Assembly: GCF_001638985.1 (NCBI RefSeq) | Contig: NW_017265152.1 | Coordinates: forward strand, 314,849-378,848 | DNA length: 64,000 nucleotides | Direction of reading: 5' to 3' | DNA from: Phycomyces blakesleeanus NRRL 1555(-) | Taxonomy: Eukaryota > Mucoromycota > Mucoromycetes > Mucorales > Phycomycetaceae | Shown here: piece after piece, positions 47,943 through 60,597 of the stretch | How positions within the stretch are numbered: position 1 is the first letter of the stretch | Layout of the letters: each line of letters starts with the position of its first letter | Program-made: the position numbers and the translations under genes | The notes under the pieces: generated by a model | The model's input: only the letters and a program-made list of their open reading frames with translations | Told to the model about the DNA's origin: nothing | The model's database searches: none

Positions 47943-48650
47943 TGTGCAGAAATTCAAATGAAAGAGAAAGTCTTCACAGCTGAGCCAGACAGGGCCTCAT
48001 GTTTCTTTCGGGGCAGGAAACCAAATCACCTCCCGCGTTAGTCACGTGACTCTTATCACGTGTAGGGTGTAGCTTGTTGTCTAATAAAAAAAAAGAGCTC
48101 CATCATAGAAACGAGTTTTCATTTATTTATTTGATTTTTGATGGAGGGTACAACTGTAAAGTTATATTATAAATGTGTAATGGGACCCGACACACCTTAT
48201 TTTGTGATTTTCAAGAATAACAAACCTTGTATGAGAAATTTAATAGATATTTGAGAAAGTTTACAGAAACAATGGATATTAAAGAAGAGTAACACTTGAC
48301 AAAACTAAGCTGACAGGACTATGATGGTTACCTCAGTGTGCATAAAAAAAACACGGCCCACCTTTCCTTTTTGTGGAATATTTGTGCAAAAAGAGAGAAT
48401 TATAAAACACACACATAAAAACTAGTAATAAAGTAGCTTTTCTATGAACCACGAAAATCTATTGTTACAAATAATTTAATCTACTGTGCTACAATACACA
48501 CATTTGACTTTTTGAACAACAACAATAAAAGAATGATCATCACAGTATAACTGGGTATATATTTATATTAATTAGGGAACATAGGTTTTATTGCTTCGCT
48601 GAAACGCAAGGATGCACTATCCTAATGGCGTGTATATTATACAATTACAT
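47943..48650. other. Intergenic region upstream of uL14 and downstream of chitin deacetylase
   Basis: Holds the uL14 promoter (see CACGTG pair) in its first 130 bases. The remainder is AT-rich with no recognisable gene. Confidence 0.5.
48041..48068. promoter_or_regulatory. Paired CACGTG boxes with adjacent TAGGGTGT upstream of uL14
   Basis: GTCACGTGAC (48041-48050) and TCACGTG (48056-48062) are 14 bp apart, about 100-120 bp upstream of the uL14 start, with TAGGGTGT directly beside the second. TCACGTG is the Cbf1-type bHLH site, and TAGGG-containing sites bind Tbf1-type factors; in some ascomycetes this pair controls ribosomal protein genes. Function here is inferred. Confidence 0.5.
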
Positions 48651-50146
48651 TTAGAATACAAGAGCAAAGATAGCCAAGGCGGCAATGCCGACAACGTTAG
48701 GGCCAACTGTGAAAGCACCAGAATCTACTGACTGAGACTGGGCAGCACTGGAGACAGTTGCAGCAGAAGAAACGGAACCAGCGGGAGTTACAGCCTTAGA
48801 GGCAGCAGCCTTGGAGGCAGCTGCGGCAGTTCCAGAGGCAGCGGCAGAAACCTTGACCGAGGCAGAGGCAGAGGCAGCGGCAGAGATGGCAGCAGAAGAT
48901 CCCTTAGCGGGGGTGACAGAGGAGTTACCGGAGGAAGGCTGACCACCATTGGCACCAGTAGCAACATAAGAAGCAAAGGTGGGGAAAACAACGGTATCTT
49001 CAAAGTAAGGGTTTGTAATGCTGGCACAGGTGGCGATATCAACAACATGCTTGTAGGCAGTCTGGATCTTAGGCAAGTACTTCATAGCAAGTTCCATGGT
49101 CTTTCCATCAATTTCGTGGGTCAGGACAATATTGCCAGACTTTGCATAGGTTCCATCGGTACCCATCTTAATGTACTTGTCGTAAGTGGCCTCAACTACG
49201 GCTTGAGTCTCAGGAGAATCGGCGGTCCAGTCATCAGTGTCAAGATCCCAGAGAGCAGTGGTCAAACCGAGCTGGGTAGCAATCCATCTAACACGATCAT
49301 CGACATCTCCAAAAGCCTAGAATAATAAAGAGAATGTAAGTATTTTATACAGATATTTTCTGGGGTTCTCAAATAACTTACAGGGCGCCAGATTCTGGGT
49401 GTAACACCGGTAGTAAGTTTGATGGCCTTTTGGGTAAAGTAGAGTTCGGCAAGGACTTCTTCGTTGGTGAGAGTAGTCATTAATTGATGAGACCAGGTGT
49501 GATCAGCAATGTGGTGACCATCCTTGATACCACGGAGAGCACCCAATGGCCAGTTCAGGACGTTAGATCCACTGTAGAACATGGAAGCCTTCAACTTCTT
49601 TTCTTGGAGGAAATCGTAAAAAGCGTTGTGGGAGCAGTTGGGTCCATCGTCGTAAGTCAAACCCCAGGTTTGGGGTTCGGGACAGTTATAGATATCAGCA
49701 TTGATGTTCTCATGCTTGGGTTTGGTACAGGTGGTGGCGGACCACCAGCAATCTGGATCGTTGGCGCTGTCATAGCTGGACATGTCGGGTGCACCGTTAG
49801 ATCCGAGCTTGCGAACTGGGATATCAGGCATTGACTTCCAATCCAGAGAGTTGTACAAATCGAGGAATTCCTTGGATTTGCTCATACCATTGGAGGTTGC
49901 AGTTTCCCAGGTAGTAGGCCATTCCGCGGGATCAAAGTTAAAAGAAGCAGGGGTTTCGTAGTATGTGCACTCCTTGACAGCGTCGTGGAGGGTGGTTTGA
50001 GGGATACTGGGAAGAACGACGTTGTTGGGATCAACGGGGGACTTGAAAGATTTCCAGTATGTATCTGCGACAGTAGAGGCAGCGGCGTTAGTGAATGTAG
50101 CGGCCTGGGTAATAGCCAAGGCTACGGCAATGGCTTTGATTTGCAT
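48651..50146 (-). CDS. Chitin deacetylase (polysaccharide deacetylase, NodB domain), secreted and probably GPI-anchored
   Basis: Two exons, 50146-49382 and 49316-48651 (476 aa). The signal peptide MQIKAIAVALAITQAATFTN is followed by about 130 residues, then the NodB domain with TYDDGP (164-169), HTWSH (216-220), RIWRP and FGDVDDR (motif 3), DTDDW (motif 4) and VLTHE (motif 5). These provide the metal-binding Asp/His/His and the catalytic base and acid. An Ala/Ser-rich tail ends in a hydrophobic stretch (GPNVVGIAALAIFALVF), the layout of a GPI signal. It converts wall chitin to chitosan, a hallmark of Mucoromycota walls. CWW...C and CASI...C cysteines suggest disulphides. G/C-ended codons point to strong expression. 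Confidence 0.93.
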
Positions 50147-51968
50147 TGTCTAAGGGGAGGGAAAGGAAGGGGGATTTGGTAAGGAAAGGAAAGGAAAGAC
50201 AACTTTTGGACTTAGTTTGTTGCTTGAACTCTCTTTTTATTATCGAGCGGAAACAAGCTTTTTAGTCTCCGTTAGATGAAGACCTGTAAGACATCAGGTA
50301 CAATTTAGTATGTGACACCCCTGGAGTTTGTGCTCAGAGTAAAAAATATTATTTTATTTGGAGTTGACCAACACCCGACTTGGGTTAAAATCTCAGTATA
50401 TTTACAACAAAGCTAAACGTGCAAATGACTATAGATATACTCTGTTATATGCACGTCTATTTAAGGAAGGAATCGCGTGCGATTATGTTACTCCATCTTA
50501 TCGCACAGGATTTTTTCTATCGTGAGGTGTAAACTCAGGAGTTGATACCACTTGGACAATACTACAAGTAGTTCTTCAACTGTATTTGTTTTGCGATTGA
50601 ACTGGATTTGATATATGGCCAATATAAAACAAATTCTATATATAAACATCCCAGAAACAGTAATCGTATCATTCCAATGACAGAATACGCACCTTTATGT
50701 AGCGAGTCGGAGCACACCCAGTTTGTTAATTTGAATAATGTATTGTATTGTGGGAAATAATCGAATTGAGCCAGCTGTTGCTGTATGTGTGTAAACAATC
50801 CTTTGGTAATGTAATTTAATGTAATGTAAGGTTTGTCTATCTCTGGTTTTGACTTTATTGAAAATTTCAAGTATCCATAGATACGGAAAGAAATTACCAA
50901 GTAAAAATCATTTCAAGTTCTATGCTGGGATTATATTTTATATATATGTATGTATAAAATATTTGTTTCAGTGGAGTTGGTTATAGGTTTCATTTGTGTA
51001 CGACACAGACCCTATCGCAACTTCTCTACAAGGCTACGATATAATTCTCAAGGTACCAAATGTGTATGTATTATATATATACAATTTATTGCTACTATGA
51101 TTATTATTATTATTTTTATTATTAATATTAGTATTAATATCACTTCAATTTATTACTGATTTTAATTTAGATCATTTACTTTAGAATTGCAGAAAGATAT
51201 ATAATTTTCCCCAAATCGTATGATGGTCTTACAGAATTCAATGATTGTAATATTCTGCCATAGTTTTGATATTGTGTGGTCCGTTTTTCTCATCGGACAT
51301 TATTGTATTCTATTTTATCGTTATTTGATTTTTTGTTATGTGTGTGTATCATTCAATTGGACTTTCTATCTGTATATCTTTTTGCCCTTGTAGCTTATGT
51401 AGGACTCTAAGGACAGTTATTATTTTTTCCTTTATAAAAAAAAAGATATATATTTAAGGCATCAATTATCAAAATAAACTGTGTTGACTAGAAGATAGAA
51501 ATCACGGAACTGACTTTGGGTATTTTTAATGTCTCTCTTGTGGCTTGGATTTTTTTCTTTATTCATTTCTATTGGAAGAACCTGGCTCCTCATAGTCTAT
51601 CCGTTGGCTTTAAGATACAGATTAATGCGCCTATTTACTAATCCTTATTTGTAGCAAGTACCTAATTTTGGGAACGTTTCTATTTTCCTTACCATGTCAA
51701 ATAATTAAGATGTATTTTTTTTTCTAAATATAAGATTTATCCTTTGTATCCTTACATAAAGCCGAGGCTTTTCTACTCTGTTTATATAAATACCTTTATA
51801 TATTTATAACTGTTAATTGCTAATACCGGGAAGAAACATATATTTCTTTTTTTAATTTTTTTTGAGTAATAAAATAATAATAATAATAATTGCGTTGAAA
51901 TATTAAGCGATTAACGACTCTTTCCTTGTTTTTACATCATCGAGAGAGAGAAAGGAAGAAGAGCCAGC

Positions 51969-51969
<1 letters not shown>

Positions 51970-52012
<43 letters not shown>
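51970..52012. repeat. (TTA)n microsatellite, about 14 units
   Basis: Uninterrupted TTA/ATT triplets over 43 bases. A shorter (AAT)n tract lies about 80 bp upstream (51875-51890). Confidence 0.95.
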
Positions 52013-54629
52013 CTTAATTGAATATGATAATTGTCGCACAGAACGAGGCCTATATATGCAGTATCAAAAGTGCATATTTTGAACAAGTATACAATTGACT
52101 TTCTTTCAAAAAGGTAGTTCAGGGCAACATTCTGATCGCACGTGTAGTCCACTGCATAAAGTTTAGGCCGTGCGTTCATACACCGAGTAATGTAACACAG
52201 TGCTCGTGGTACTGTAAAGCATATCAATTGAAAGAAAGAAAGTTAGAACATGATTCAGAATCAAAGGTAAATATTGATCTGGTTATGAATACTATGTCAA
52301 TTCTTGGTTTCTACAATATTTTTTGGCACTAAGCCTTATTTTATGTGAAGCTAAGCGAGTTGATCAATCATATATATATGTATGATATATGTCTTTAGAA
52401 TGTATTTGCTCTATCTTGACCCATACCTTGTAAATGGCTTTACTTTGAATATGCCCGATGATAATATAAGCTGATGAATTATATTATAATCTTTATATAA
52501 AAGTAGATCAGGTAATAGTAAGAATTTCCAATTATACACTGCATATTTAATAGGTTGTGGGATTATACAAAAAGCAAATAAGCCTTTTGCATTAAATAAA
52601 TCAAAACCATACATCATTACCCGCGACTTACAAACATATATCTTGAGTACAGGAGCGGTAATTACTGCCTTGAGTTGGATCCATTATTGTGTTTTCATTA
52701 GTCATTCAAAAGAATATTCAGCTTGTAAATCATTATATATATATAGTATATAAACACTGCCGTTATAAAATCATCATATTAGCCTACGGTTATTGATAAG
52801 AGGGACATACAACGTTAATCGTATAATAAACCTACATTGATATTACGAATCAACTCTAAATATATTCCTAAGCTATACGGAGAAAAACCACTCTATTTAT
52901 AATATTTGAAAACTGCCATACAAAACCGAGTCTTATTTCTTAACGTTCTGCTCCACTTATATTGTGTATATTTAGGATCACTTGTTAAGCCTTATATCTA
53001 AATGTATACACACATGTTTGAATAAATGGTAGTGGAAATTGTACTACTACAGATATTAATACTATTCACAAAAGATACACGACTTTTGTCTGTCACCTTT
53101 CTTAATAGCCGTTTTGGATTGAAATAAATTCATTGGAATATGAATATATGGTATTTTAGAGTGACACCATATTAATTTCTCACTTTATTAACTATCTTGA
53201 ACTGCATACATAAAAATAGTATATCTCATTTGTACCTTCTTTTGCTTGCTAAGCATTGGGAAAGTACATTAGATTGATATTACAGTAATCTCATAACTCA
53301 ACCGTGCTACTTCCAATGCAAGATATCTTGGTTTATACAGAGTCATTAAGCCAGAAATTAATATCCTCCAGCCAAAATATGTCATCAGTTGATCTGAAAC
53401 TATTTATTAACGAGGAATATTGTTTAAATATTGTTGATATCTTTACTAAAAAGAAAATAGCTTTTTTGAAAGCAGTCGCAATAGCCTATATGTTATTATT
53501 AGAGTATTATATTACCCTCTTAATGGCTCAATATCTGTACAATGCCCCGTAAAATTAATCATTTGGTTTACTTGTTACAAGATTTGTAAAGCCGGGTTCC
53601 TCAAAAAGTTGTTCCCCGAAGAAAATATCTAAATATATAATCCTGAGACATTCCATAATAAGATATTATTTATCCAACATATATTATAACGATCATGCTC
53701 TATATTACAGTGTTTCTACTTAAAATTGAGACGAATTTGGATCTATTTGTGTAGGAATTAAATTTAATTTTTAGATATCTTTTTTTTGACAATATCACCT
53801 CGCAAATTGAGACGACAAAGATGCTAAACAAAATTCGTACTTTTGGATTTTGATGTCTTTAATCATAAAGTACTATCATTGGCTGATATGGCTTCCTCAT
53901 AACCATCGTTACACACTTTCGTCTCTCGCTTTTTGCTAACATCAATATATATATTTATTCTCCTTTTGTCAAAAACTAAATAGTTCTTGGAGAAAGATCA
54001 TGGAACCTTAAAGAAGATAAGGAGTCCAAGGGAATAAATAGAAGAAAAACAAGATAAAATTCATAAGTAGTGTATACCTTTATATATTTATATGTAACTT
54101 AATGCATTCTATACATTATCCGAGGCCAGGTACAACGATCGCAACAAGTCTGGGTATCATACAAAAAGAAGCGATCAATGTGCATATTTTGCATCGAAAT
54201 TGGCACGTGGTAGACATATATTTATTCGTCTATATACATACATGACATAGAAAATAGAACAGCAATATATAATACATATTGGGATACTATAATCAGTACA
54301 AAGCATAAAAAACTTACTGAATACAAAAGGCCATAAGCACGAGGTTAATCCAATAGAACTAAGGTCGGTATGCTTTAGCTGCTATACAGAGGACCACAAA
54401 AGCTCCAGATAAAAAAATTCAAACCATACGCCGTAAATAAAAATAAATACAAGGACTATTGAAAGAGCATACTTCTATAGCTAGAAAAGTTATGTTGTAC
54501 ACAATCCTAAGGCTGCCATGCAAGACATTCGCCACGAAGAAAGTACAGCCTGTATCAAATTATATTTGAGGCCTTATAATTTACGCACTGTCGTTTGTGA
54601 ACTACTGTATGATGACCTATTATGATCAA

Positions 54630-55850
54630 GCTATGAGCAAGAAAATGGTACTGCGGAACACATTTAGTGTTAAAGAAACCACTAAGAAACATCAAGGCCA
54701 TACCGAAAAACTCGTTGACTTTTTGGAGCAGTTTCTCTTCAAAACAGACTCTAGCTTATTTAATAGCGCGTGAAGATGGGTAATTAAGCTATCTAGCATC
54801 TAATTGTGTTTAAACGGCTACTATATACACAAATGTTACCGTGAAATGTTATGGATCCAGATTGAATCTCTCTATTGTCTGTGATAGTATAAGCTATTCA
54901 CAAATGTAAGCATATAAAAAGTATATTATTGTTTATAAAATAACCAACGAGTTTCTTTTGCCCTAAGACAAACAGGGGTTTTTATTACAATAATAAAAAG
55001 GCTGTCCATAATTGTTGCTATGAAATGTTTGTGGATGTACACAAGTCTTACCTGATGAACTTCCCAGAGCCTTTGGTGACAGAAAAACCAGCAATTGGCA
55101 CAATATGCGGTAAACTTTCATCGATTAACATACGTAAGATAGCTATTCCGGAAGCCCCGTTTACTTCTCTTAGATCATTTATACCTGTACTAGCCTACAT
55201 CATAAAAAATAAGCTTACTCGTCTATTTTTGTTGGGAACTGTACTTTCATTGAAATGGATGTTGATATAAATGAGTCACAACGCTCTTTCAACTTTTTTT
55301 TGGTATGAAATTCCCATCCTACCTACAATTCCAAGGTTGAAATCTTTCTTAAGATGGTTGATTTAATTACTCTTCTGTTGGATAGGTAGGTATGAGTGCA
55401 TATGCATTTATACTCAATTTAACAGACAATCGTATTGTAAATAATATAATGTTTTGCAAGATTTGCAAAATCTAGAAAGAAAGAATAAATTGGTTTTCTC
55501 TAATATAATAAGATCCAATGATTTTATTATTAATGTGTCATTTTTTAGGAAAAAACGTACAGCAAAAACTACTGAATATCACGTTTATTATTCTGATCGA
55601 GATATCGGAATTTCTCCTTGTAGTCTTAATCCGAGAAAAAACTAAGTGCTTGCTGTATATTATGGAGATATTGAAAACCGTCGTCAGCTCAGGATTCTTT
55701 TCATCAAGGAATAAATACGGTTTTATTAAAGAGATCAACCACAGAAACTGTAAATATCTCTACATATGTTCAGTATTTTGGCTATATTTGGAAACATCTT
55801 CAAAGTATATTGAAGTTCAATAGTTTTTCAAAAGAATATATGTGCTTTAA
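54630..55850 (+). pseudogene. Possible decayed transposable-element coding region
   Basis: On the + strand, several protein-like stretches are separated by stops and shifts: MVLRNTFSVKETTKKHQGH then KLVDFLEQFLFKTD (54645-54770), AIPEAPFTSLRSFIPVLAYI (55138-55200), NLERKNKLVFSNIIRSNDF then IINVSFFRKKRTAK (55460-55570), and DIGISPCSLNPRKN (55600-55644). Order and spacing resemble one long ancestral ORF read left to right. The family was not identified; the F-x-x-x-I-x-x-x-x-F...F...RK piece loosely recalls the N-terminal part of TnpB/Fanzor-like proteins, but this is a guess. Confidence 0.25.
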
Positions 55851-58800
55851 TTTAAACCGAGCCATACAAAGGGCTACAGAAGAAGTACCGAATATTTTGA
55901 TCTGAGACATATGAATAAGATTTGAAAAGGGAACAATAGGTACTGCGAGAATGTTGTTTGTTTAAGAAAGAAGATTATGACTATTTATATAGATGTTTGG
56001 TTCCCTAATTTAAGATCTCCTTCGGTTAATGAGTGCTTATTACTGAAGCAGTGTGAAGTGTACGAGTGCCCGGTGTGTGTTACATTTCTGAGATGTGACC
56101 CTGCCAGGTTCATTAGCAATTGTAGTATTCGTTCTGGTTTGTGAAACTTATATTTCACTCAATTGCGGTTTGTATACCACATTATCAATGTCATTGAGAA
56201 ATATAGTAAGTCTAAGCCAAAAAAAAAAAGAAGATTCCGAAGAAAAGGAAGAAAGAAAAAAAAAGTACATAGACCTAAAGACAGAATAAAGGCAGTTCCA
56301 AATGATATAATGTTAGTGGTAGCAAAATGTTGGGTCGACTACCATATTCATACGCTGTTTATTTTAGAAAACTAAAAAAAAAATACACTGGAAGCCAGAA
56401 AAGACCCATTATAATAAAGATAAGCTACCTATGAAATCTTTTGGAAATGGGATGTTTGACAAAGGGTATAGAAAGCTCCTCGGTTTACAAGAAAGTTTTA
56501 CTAGAGTACTTTAACGCCAGTTCAGATATAGACAGAGATCTGGCAATATTTTACTTGGTAAGTTGATGCATTTTGGGCGATAAAGGTACAAGAGGTTAAA
56601 ATGATTTTGCTTATTATTGAATCTAATAATTTTGTAAATACAGACTTGTCATTTGATCACATAAATGGCCTTTACTACAACTTACACCTGGTTGGATAGT
56701 GCCTGCAGAAATTGCGGAATAATATGACAACGCAATATAAGTGTTTAATGAAATATTTTCAAAATCTCAAATAACGTTAATGGCAACTTATACATATCGT
56801 TGTCTCGAATACGGTTCTCTGTCTGAAGGAATGTATATATCTACATGTAGATACTCTACAAAGTAATCATTGTTTATTTAAAAACTAAAAGTGCTTTATA
56901 TCGGTTCTTTTTATTCTCGTTTAAAAACGAGTTATTGTTTGCCTAAGAAAAATTCAAGTTCCATTAATCTCAAGTTTAAACGCTAATAAAGAACCTTATC
57001 GTTTTAGAGCTGTACTTCTTGTTGTATATATTCTGAGAAATTAAAATTCCGAAAACAAGCTCATTTGATCTCTTTAGTTTTTTATTTATTTAATACAATC
57101 AATTATTTGTTTGTTTTGAATGAGAATTTGCTTGGTCACTGGATTATAGAGAAGCAGGATCTTGCGTGAGTAAACGTAATTGACAATTAGCTACAAATAA
57201 TTATACTTATCAATAATGGGACTCAATGGCTGTCGCGCCACACTTCCAAATTGGACACTAGCGAAATCATCATTGCATCATACATATATCCGGCATTTCC
57301 TTTATTGTACACAAATCCGCCACAACGAAATAGATAATCAGCCACATCACTTGACCAGAAAAAAAAACGTGCCTTCACTAATTATTTGCCAGCTCTGAAT
57401 AGACTTTTCAAAGAAGTGTAAATGCTTTTTTCTATAGTGTATGTAGCCATACTTTAATCGCTCAAGATGAATTCTATTCTCGCATAGAGTATTATACACT
57501 GTTTATCTGTTATTACAAAGAATAAATATATATTAGGTTGTGCCAATCGGAGAAAAGAATACCAGATTGCTCTTTTGAGTAAAGGTAGTCTATAAACCCA
57601 TGTTTTTTTTTAATCAATAGTATTTAAGAGCAGAAAATATTACTTTTTATGTAAGTATAGTATACATGTATTAAATGCTCTATATCCATATCATTTATTT
57701 TATTTTTTGAACAATCAATTGATATAAGTAACTAATAAATTACACGGCCAATATATATACACTCACTTTCATATTATGCTATTATATCTCTAATACAGTT
57801 ATTCTCTTTATCCTGCGAATCTTGTTACTCTTTTGACTCTTCTGATCGGCCCTTGGAAAGTTATTAGTATTCAATATTCAATATTTTCTTTTGATTTTAA
57901 TTACTCTGAGCTCTTATGTTACTCTCCAAGGACACTATTCAAAATAACGTTCTTGCCGTAAATATTACTTTATATGGAATTCATTTGAAAAGTGAATATG
58001 AGTAATAGCTTTAAATACTGGTACCCAACGCCAAAACTCTTATAATGTATGTATGTATGTATTATCTCGCCTTATATTTCTCCAAGAATTAAATACCAAC
58101 AAGCCCGAGACTCCGTCTATTCTATAAGGTTAAGACACCACCGATTTTTTTTTACTTCTCCAAAGTCTGGCAGTCTGTTTCCCAGCTTAAACCAGTTACG
58201 GCTCGGCCCGAGAAGACCATACACTTCGTGTAAACAATACGTAGCAAATGATTTACATATATAAGGCATTCCAACTTTATCGACATTTACTTTCCAAATG
58301 CGCGAGAACTTACACAGGAGAAAAGGAAGGTACAGACTACTTATTACAGCAATGGCAATACTGGCTTGTTCAACACTTGTTTTTCCACACGCGCACATAT
58401 ATATGTATAAACGAAGTCCTCTTAAATTAATATCACTAGGAGCTGTCTTGACATTTTCTCAGATTGATTAATTAACAATAAAAGTGTGTATTTGTAATAT
58501 TAAATAAAGGTATTTTGTGTAATAAGCTTATTCTAGAGTTTACCTAATATGAGGATATATTTTTAAGAAATGTTTATGATATAGAACAATACGAACTTTG
58601 GTATAAGGACTGAAGAAGTACCTTGATCGACCAGAATTATCGCCTGAATTAAACATACGGCGCAAAGCACAGTTGACACTCTTATTTCCAAAACAATGGG
58701 CAATGCTTACATGAACTACTAGGATCTTTTTAGAAAAACTATTTAGACTTGGAAAGTTATGCTGTGTAGTTGAGGGAAGCCTTACTTCATATTGATCTAC

Positions 58801-59255
58801 CTTTAAGTTGCGCGGCCATTGTTCGGGATTCCGACGAGTGCCTAAAAGAGTCATTGTAGAGTAAAAGGATCAAATAATGATAAGAAACTCATACAATTTT
58901 ATCATAAAGTGTCTCAATATAAGAACTTAAAGAAGATATAGCTTCCGATTTTCTGGGGATATCGCACGTACAATAATAAAATAAAATACCCAAGACTTCT
59001 TACTTGGTCTTGTATTTGTTGTTACGTTGACTTAGAAGAGTCGTGCATTACAAACAAACATTATTATATAGTTCGTTTGTAATTTCCAAACACCGAGAAA
59101 CTAAATAGCCGCACAAAAAGAGCTCTATCATACTTAACCCAATTTCTCCGCTCTTGTCCTGGCTGACTATATCTAGCCGACTTATTGAGATTTCTAAATC
59201 TTTTTTTTTCTCTTCTTTTAATCCCTCGAGATCTCCCATTCTGGCTATCAAAATT

Positions 59256-60597
59256 ATGCAAGCATTTATGAGCCAGAGTCTACAAGAAGAAGTACCTTCT
59301 ACTCTTGACCCTTCAAGCATTAGTTATGGCTCTGAGATTCGCCTTGATACATATTCAATGTGGCCGCCTGGAGACGTTGCAGACTATGACAATGAGTACC
59401 TTGAAGCACTCATGCCAGTAAATATAAGTTCTGATTTACATACCGAAAGAGGCGTATTCGAAGAGAATTCAATTTGGCCACTGCAAAATGACAATTATTT
59501 GACTCAAGACGTCCCGGTAAATGCCATGGATACTTGCGCTACCGTATACAGCTTGTGGAGACCCGATCTGGCTTATCCTGGAGATAATAAAATAAATGAA
59601 CCGACTGTAAATAATGTACTTTATCCAAGAGTCATGTCACAGAATTCAATTTCTCCCTCGGTCACTGTAGATCCTCTCGCATTTAATACAACCATTACAG
59701 GCCAACAATTTGGTGGAGAGACATATGAAGAGATACATAGCTATGATTCAGATCAAGTTGGATACAACACACAAGACTCTGACTCTCAGTATGATTACAC
59801 CAGCGCTGTTGGTTCGTTCAGTCCCCCGGCTTTTCATATGGATCAACCTCATACAGACTCTGCTCAAGTCAGTCCAGTCTTGTCACCGCTGTCAAACTTG
59901 GGATCTTCTCCCATCCGCTCATCAACTCCGCAAAACCTACCCAGTCCAATATATGCCGACGGTAGTTCCATCTCCCGCACACAAGCACGCAGAAGATCCA
60001 CGAACAACGGATCAACCCGAAAACAAAACACCCGTCGTCGTACTTCAGCAAACACGTCTGTGGCATCAAGAGTTTCATTGGCAACTAATGAGCCAGTAGA
60101 TAGTATTGATTTTGGGGTTCCATACATTACATTCGTTTATTCTGCAAATCGTGTGGAGAGACATTACAAAATTCGAGTTGATATTGATAATGTCGATATT
60201 ACACATTTAACTCCACAATATCGCAAGACCAATGCTGTAAGTTTCCTTTTAGTTTCTGCTCTTTATTAATTAAGCTATCAAGTATTGGGCTCAAACTGAT
60301 CCTTTCTTCTTTTTTTTAAAAATCAAACAAACAAAGGTCTACCCTCGAGCTCTTTGTTCTCAACAAGATTATACTGGGAATCGTTGGAATTATGAAACCG
60401 AATGCAATGAACAAGGATGGAAGCTTACTGTCTTAAATTGCGAAATTCTCTCAGGAAGCCGGGGGCTTATTCAACGTTCTGTTGATTGTTTCCGCAACTC
60501 GCAACCTGGGATGCGATCACGTCGTGTATCTCGTCAAGAAAAACTGACTGGCGGAACATTACGACGACGCAAAGTAAAGGGTTCAACTAGAGCCTAA
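59256..60597 (+). CDS. DUF8032-domain protein (fungal, possible nuclear regulator)
   Basis: Two exons, 59256-60236 and 60337-60597 (413 aa). Residues 1-270 are acidic and Ser/Thr/Pro-rich without a fold, followed by an Arg-rich basic stretch (RTQARRRSTNNGSTRKQ...RRR) that could be a nuclear localisation signal. The C-terminal ~120 residues, from VPYITFVYSANRVERHYKIR through NCEILSGSRGLIQRSVDCFR to SRRVSRQEK, match the DUF8032 pattern of fungal proteins. The disordered acidic half plus conserved basic C-terminal domain suggests a transcription-related role, but no function is established. The start is the first in-frame ATG; the open frame extends upstream to 59154 without one. Confidence 0.75.

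Larger units (their letters stand above)
50147..59255. other. 9-kb gene-poor region
   Basis: No intact gene recognised on either strand. GGAAAGG repeats lie directly upstream of the deacetylase start (about 50157-50200). A trinucleotide microsatellite lies at 51970-52012, and a possible decayed element at about 54630-55850. ORFs elsewhere (52009-52227 minus, 56095-56375 plus, 57216-57398 plus, 58540-58854 minus) have no recognisable content; the 56200-56280 one is a Lys/Glu run over A-rich DNA. The last ~250 bases are the probable promoter of the DUF8032 gene. Confidence 0.5.

Noticed and set aside
51960..52020. CRISPR-like or regulatory array
   Set aside because: It is a plain trinucleotide microsatellite with no spacers; no CRISPR array was seen anywhere, as expected for a eukaryote.
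56200..56290. Lys/Glu-rich ORF
   Set aside because: Low-complexity translation of an A-rich tract without other support.
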